NCBI GenBank assembly: GCA_002482705.1 | Contig: DLGM01000164.1 | Location: forward strand, 1 to 7,157 | DNA from: Cyanobacteria bacterium UBA7694 | GTDB taxonomy: Bacteria; Cyanobacteriota; Sericytochromatia; UBA7694 | Length of the DNA: 7,157 nucleotides | Reading direction: 5' to 3' | Made by a program: the position numbers and the translations under genes | In this document: positions 4,881 through 7,157 of the stretch, in pieces | Position numbering within the stretch: the first letter of the stretch is position 1 | Layout: every line of letters begins with the position of its first letter | Notes under the pieces: generated by a model | What the model was told of the DNA's origin: nothing | Seen by the model: only the letters and a program-made list of their open reading frames with translations | Database searches by the model: none

Positions 4881-6305
4881 ATGTCAGCCCGCTTGATTCT
4901 TCCACTGTTCCTGATACTCAGTGCCTGTCAGAATGCCCCGCTCATTTCACCCCTGCCCAGCGCTCCTCACCCCACCCCCTCTTCATCGGGGTTCAAAACC
5001 CCTACCCCTGTGGTAACCCCCACCCCTACCCCCTCCCAATTACCCCCTATTGGCACCCCTGCTTGTAGCCCTGAAAGTGCCTATATCCGCCTTATGGTCT
5101 ATGCCAACACCGAAGATCGGTACTTCACTTATAATACCGAACCGGACAAGCGCAAACCACTGGCTTTTGCCCGGATTCAGGCCGGGAATATCATCGCCAC
5201 CACCGATGCCAATGGCATTGCCATCTTGCCCCGCCCCACAGCGCTGGTAGAAACGCCCGCTCCCGACCAGCCCACCCAACGCTCGGTCTTTATTGAAGTC
5301 AACGCTCCTGGATATATGCCCCAAGAGCGCAAGTTTTGGAATGACAGCCTGTGTGCCAATACCTATGTCGCCCTGTCTCCCCTATCATCAGCGGAACAAG
5401 CCGGGACGGCCTTGGATTCAGAAGTTATCCACTTCACGGGCGATCTCACGGCTCTGCACCGGGACAGCACCAGCGGCCTGTATTACGGCATTGTTCGCAC
5501 CCAAAGCCAACTGGATGCCCTGGCTCTGCGTGTGAAAGCCCCCTTTCGAGGTGACCCCAGCCCGCTTTTGGAAAAGCTGTCTCAGGCCCTGGCCGCAGGC
5601 AGTGCGATTGCTTTTGTCAGCAATGGCAGCTTGGGCATGGGGGATCCTTACCCTGTGATCAATCGTGTGACCCTGACGGGTACAACGGCCATTATGGCAA
5701 CCCATATGGGGGTCATGGAGCAGGACCCAGCACCGCCGCGCCCCATCGGTGATCGCTTTGAAACCCTGATCGAAGCTGTCGCGATTCCCGCCCATACGGA
5801 TCAATTGCGGATTGAAACGCTGCCCTACAATGCCATCACCCAAAACAAACGCAATTTGCAGGTCCCCACCGCCGTCGCCCTATTGCCCGCTACCCCTGCT
5901 CCAGCACCTACGGCGGAGCCCATCCCTGGTGGTAATTGCACCCCAATTGGCGAAATGCGCGGTCACTATTTTCAGACCCAGCAATTCCAAATTCTGTGCT
6001 CTTATACCCCCACCTACCCAACTGGCCTCAGTGGCAGGGTGCAAGATAACCAAGGCCAAGCCATTGTGGGAGCAGAAGTGACACTCAGCCCACCGGTAGA
6101 TGCCGGTGCGACATTACCGAAGCTCACAGCCCACACGGATGCCCAGGGAATGTTCACTCTGGAAGCCCCCACCCGTGAATTGACCTACACATTTAAGGTC
6201 AGCCAAATGGGCTATCGCTCCCACCAAGAATCATTACACTATCGTTTGGCTTCGGGGAACGGGCAACTCACACTACCGCTCACCGTCACTTTAGAACGCC
6301 TGTAA
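4881..6305 (+). CDS. large lipoprotein with two carboxypeptidase-regulatory-like (transthyretin-like) domains
   Basis: The 474-residue protein starts with a lipoprotein signal peptide (lipobox L13-S14-A15-C16) and a Pro/Thr-rich linker (17-58). A first beta-sandwich-like segment at about 92-147 has the pattern FARIQAG, ATTDANGIAILP, VFIEVNAPGYMPQ. A central region (about 165-330) is unrecognised. A short Pro/Ala linker (335-348) precedes a clear C-terminal CarboxypepD_reg-like domain at 383-447 (LSGRVQDNQGQAIVGAEVTL, TDAQGMFTLEAP, YTFKVSQMGYRS). Such domains are usually structural or binding modules in surface proteins; no enzyme motif is seen. The ATG is preceded by AAGGA (4868-4872) at 8 bases. 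The gene is divergent from the radical SAM operon, with which it shares twin palindromes, and its TAA directly abuts the stop of the convergent phosphodiesterase gene. Function is unknown. Confidence 0.88.
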   Translation: MSARLILPLFLILSACQNAPLISPLPSAPHPTPSSSGFKTPTPVVTPTPTPSQLPPIGTPACSPESAYIRLMVYANTEDRYFTYNTEPDKRKPLAFARIQAGNIIATTDANGIAILPRPTALVETPAPDQPTQRSVFIEVNAPGYMPQERKFWNDSLCANTYVALSPLSSAEQAGTALDSEVIHFTGDLTALHRDSTSGLYYGIVRTQSQLDALALRVKAPFRGDPSPLLEKLSQALAAGSAIAFVSNGSLGMGDPYPVINRVTLTGTTAIMATHMGVMEQDPAPPRPIGDRFETLIEAVAIPAHTDQLRIETLPYNAITQNKRNLQVPTAVALLPATPAPAPTAEPIPGGNCTPIGEMRGHYFQTQQFQILCSYTPTYPTGLSGRVQDNQGQAIVGAEVTLSPPVDAGATLPKLTAHTDAQGMFTLEAPTRELTYTFKVSQMGYRSHQESLHYRLASGNGQLTLPLTVTLERL

Positions 6306-7157
6306 TCACTGCGTTTTAGACAAAGCCTTGACCGCCGGGCCAATCACCTCGATCTTGTTGGTCCAGAGATAGCCCGAAAAGCTCGGCGGCACCTGGGCCA
6401 GTTGGGGCAGGGTATCAATTCCCACGGTACCTGGTTCCCCGGCTCCCACTGGCCCCAATAAGATCACTTCACTACCCACCGCTTGCACACGGTGCTGAAA
6501 AAGCTTGGGCCATCCCCACATCCAGGGGGCCACATTCAAGGGCACCATCACCTGCGTAGCATGGCAAGCCTTGGGCATCCAACCAGTCCAGCCCAGTGCC
6601 AGATAGCCTCCCAGACACTTCACCAGCCCCCGCCGGGACCAGACCTGAAGCGGAGCGGGGATGAGTTCCTTAGCGCGAAAGGTTGGCTCATCGCCCCCGT
6701 AGGCCCCCCAAACAGCAGTCCGCCACTCGGGATGCGCAGCCAACACGGCGGCTAACATATCCCCTTCACGGGCTTCACGGCTTTTAAAATTGACCAGGAA
6801 TTGCCCTTGAGGAAACGTCTGCAACACCTCTTTGAATTCAGGCATTTGGCCCACACCTTGCCCCCGCAAAGGAAAGGACTTCCCCCCATCAGCGGTATAA
6901 CCATAACCCACATCCAGCTTTTTTAAATAAGCCAAGGGATGGCTGCGCGTCTCTCCACGCCCTTCGGTGCGACAGTCAACAGTCCAGTCATGAAAGACCG
7001 CCAAATGCCCGTCCTGAGTGGGGTGTACATCCAGCTCGACAATGTCGGCCCCGGCGGCAAAAGCCGCAGCCATAGACGGCAAGGTATTTTCGAGATAAGC
7101 ATGGGTCGGAGGGTCCATGCGCTGGGCTGTGCAGGTCTCACGGGTGAGGTCTTGGCG
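6306..7157 (-). CDS. glycerophosphodiester phosphodiesterase-family protein, 5' truncated
   Basis: The frame is open to the right edge, so these 283 residues lack the N-terminus; the ATG at 7118 is probably internal, since in-frame codons continue upstream and the first catalytic motif (HRG) is missing. Visible GDPD motifs are ENTLPSM (Glu 23 of the visible part), the metal-binding VELDVH (Glu 41, Asp 43) and the catalytic-type FHDWT (His 56), then LKKLDVGYGYT, FPLRG and FLVNFKSRE, ending with LWTNKIEVIGP. GDPD enzymes hydrolyse glycerophosphodiesters to glycerol-3-phosphate and an alcohol. The WTVDCRTEGRG and WGAYGGDEP features suggest a distinct subfamily with an undetermined preferred substrate. 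Signal peptide status cannot be seen. Its TGA is immediately next to the stop of the convergent lipoprotein gene. Confidence 0.9.
   Translation of the reverse strand, partial: RQDLTRETCTAQRMDPPTHAYLENTLPSMAAAFAAGADIVELDVHPTQDGHLAVFHDWTVDCRTEGRGETRSHPLAYLKKLDVGYGYTADGGKSFPLRGQGVGQMPEFKEVLQTFPQGQFLVNFKSREAREGDMLAAVLAAHPEWRTAVWGAYGGDEPTFRAKELIPAPLQVWSRRGLVKCLGGYLALGWTGWMPKACHATQVMVPLNVAPWMWGWPKLFQHRVQAVGSEVILLGPVGAGEPGTVGIDTLPQLAQVPPSFSGYLWTNKIEVIGPAVKALSKTQ

Overview
The window reads as chromosomal DNA of a Gram-negative-type bacterium. Three genes have lipoprotein signal peptides with clear lipoboxes and one has a cleavable signal peptide. Composition is moderately GC-rich in genes and AT-rich between them. 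The organism cannot be fixed from the sequence. Proline/serine/threonine-rich lipoprotein linkers and this set of genes would fit a non-photosynthetic cyanobacterial relative (Sericytochromatia/Blackallbacteria type) or a myxobacterium-like lineage; this is only an impression. I see no rRNA, tRNA, CRISPR array, transposase or phage gene.

Left part (1-2088, plus strand): the 3' portion of a GNAT-acetyltransferase/nitrilase-type amidohydrolase fusion gene, cut by the left edge, then 107 bp with no clear signal (1199-1305), then a 260-residue exported protein of unknown family. Its stop codon overlaps the end of the next, convergent gene by 14 bp.

Central part (2075-4590, minus strand): read in transcription order this is (i) a 108-residue protein with an N-terminal CxxC/CxxC zinc ribbon, a basic stretch, a hydrophobic segment ending in a lipobox (LAAC), a YGAPPPM motif and a Pro/Ser tail; (ii) a radical SAM/SPASM enzyme whose ATG overlaps the stop of (i) as ATGA; (iii) after about 100 bp containing its own promoter candidate, a lipoprotein with a Ca-binding excalibur domain; (iv) a HigA-type antitoxin overlapping the end of (iii), with no HigB toxin beside it. 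Items (i) and (ii) form the most interesting unit: a radical SAM peptide-modifying enzyme coupled to a small lipoprotein that could be its substrate.

Right part (4591-7157): a 290-bp intergenic region separates the divergent zinc-ribbon/radical SAM operon from a 474-residue plus-strand lipoprotein with two transthyretin-like (carboxypeptidase regulatory-like) folds. The region carries two nearly identical palindromes (TTTAC-N6-GTAAA), one before each divergent gene and each reading the same way relative to its own gene. They look like operator sites for a shared regulator. The lipoprotein gene abuts, stop to stop with no spacer, a convergent glycerophosphodiester phosphodiesterase-family gene that runs off the right edge.
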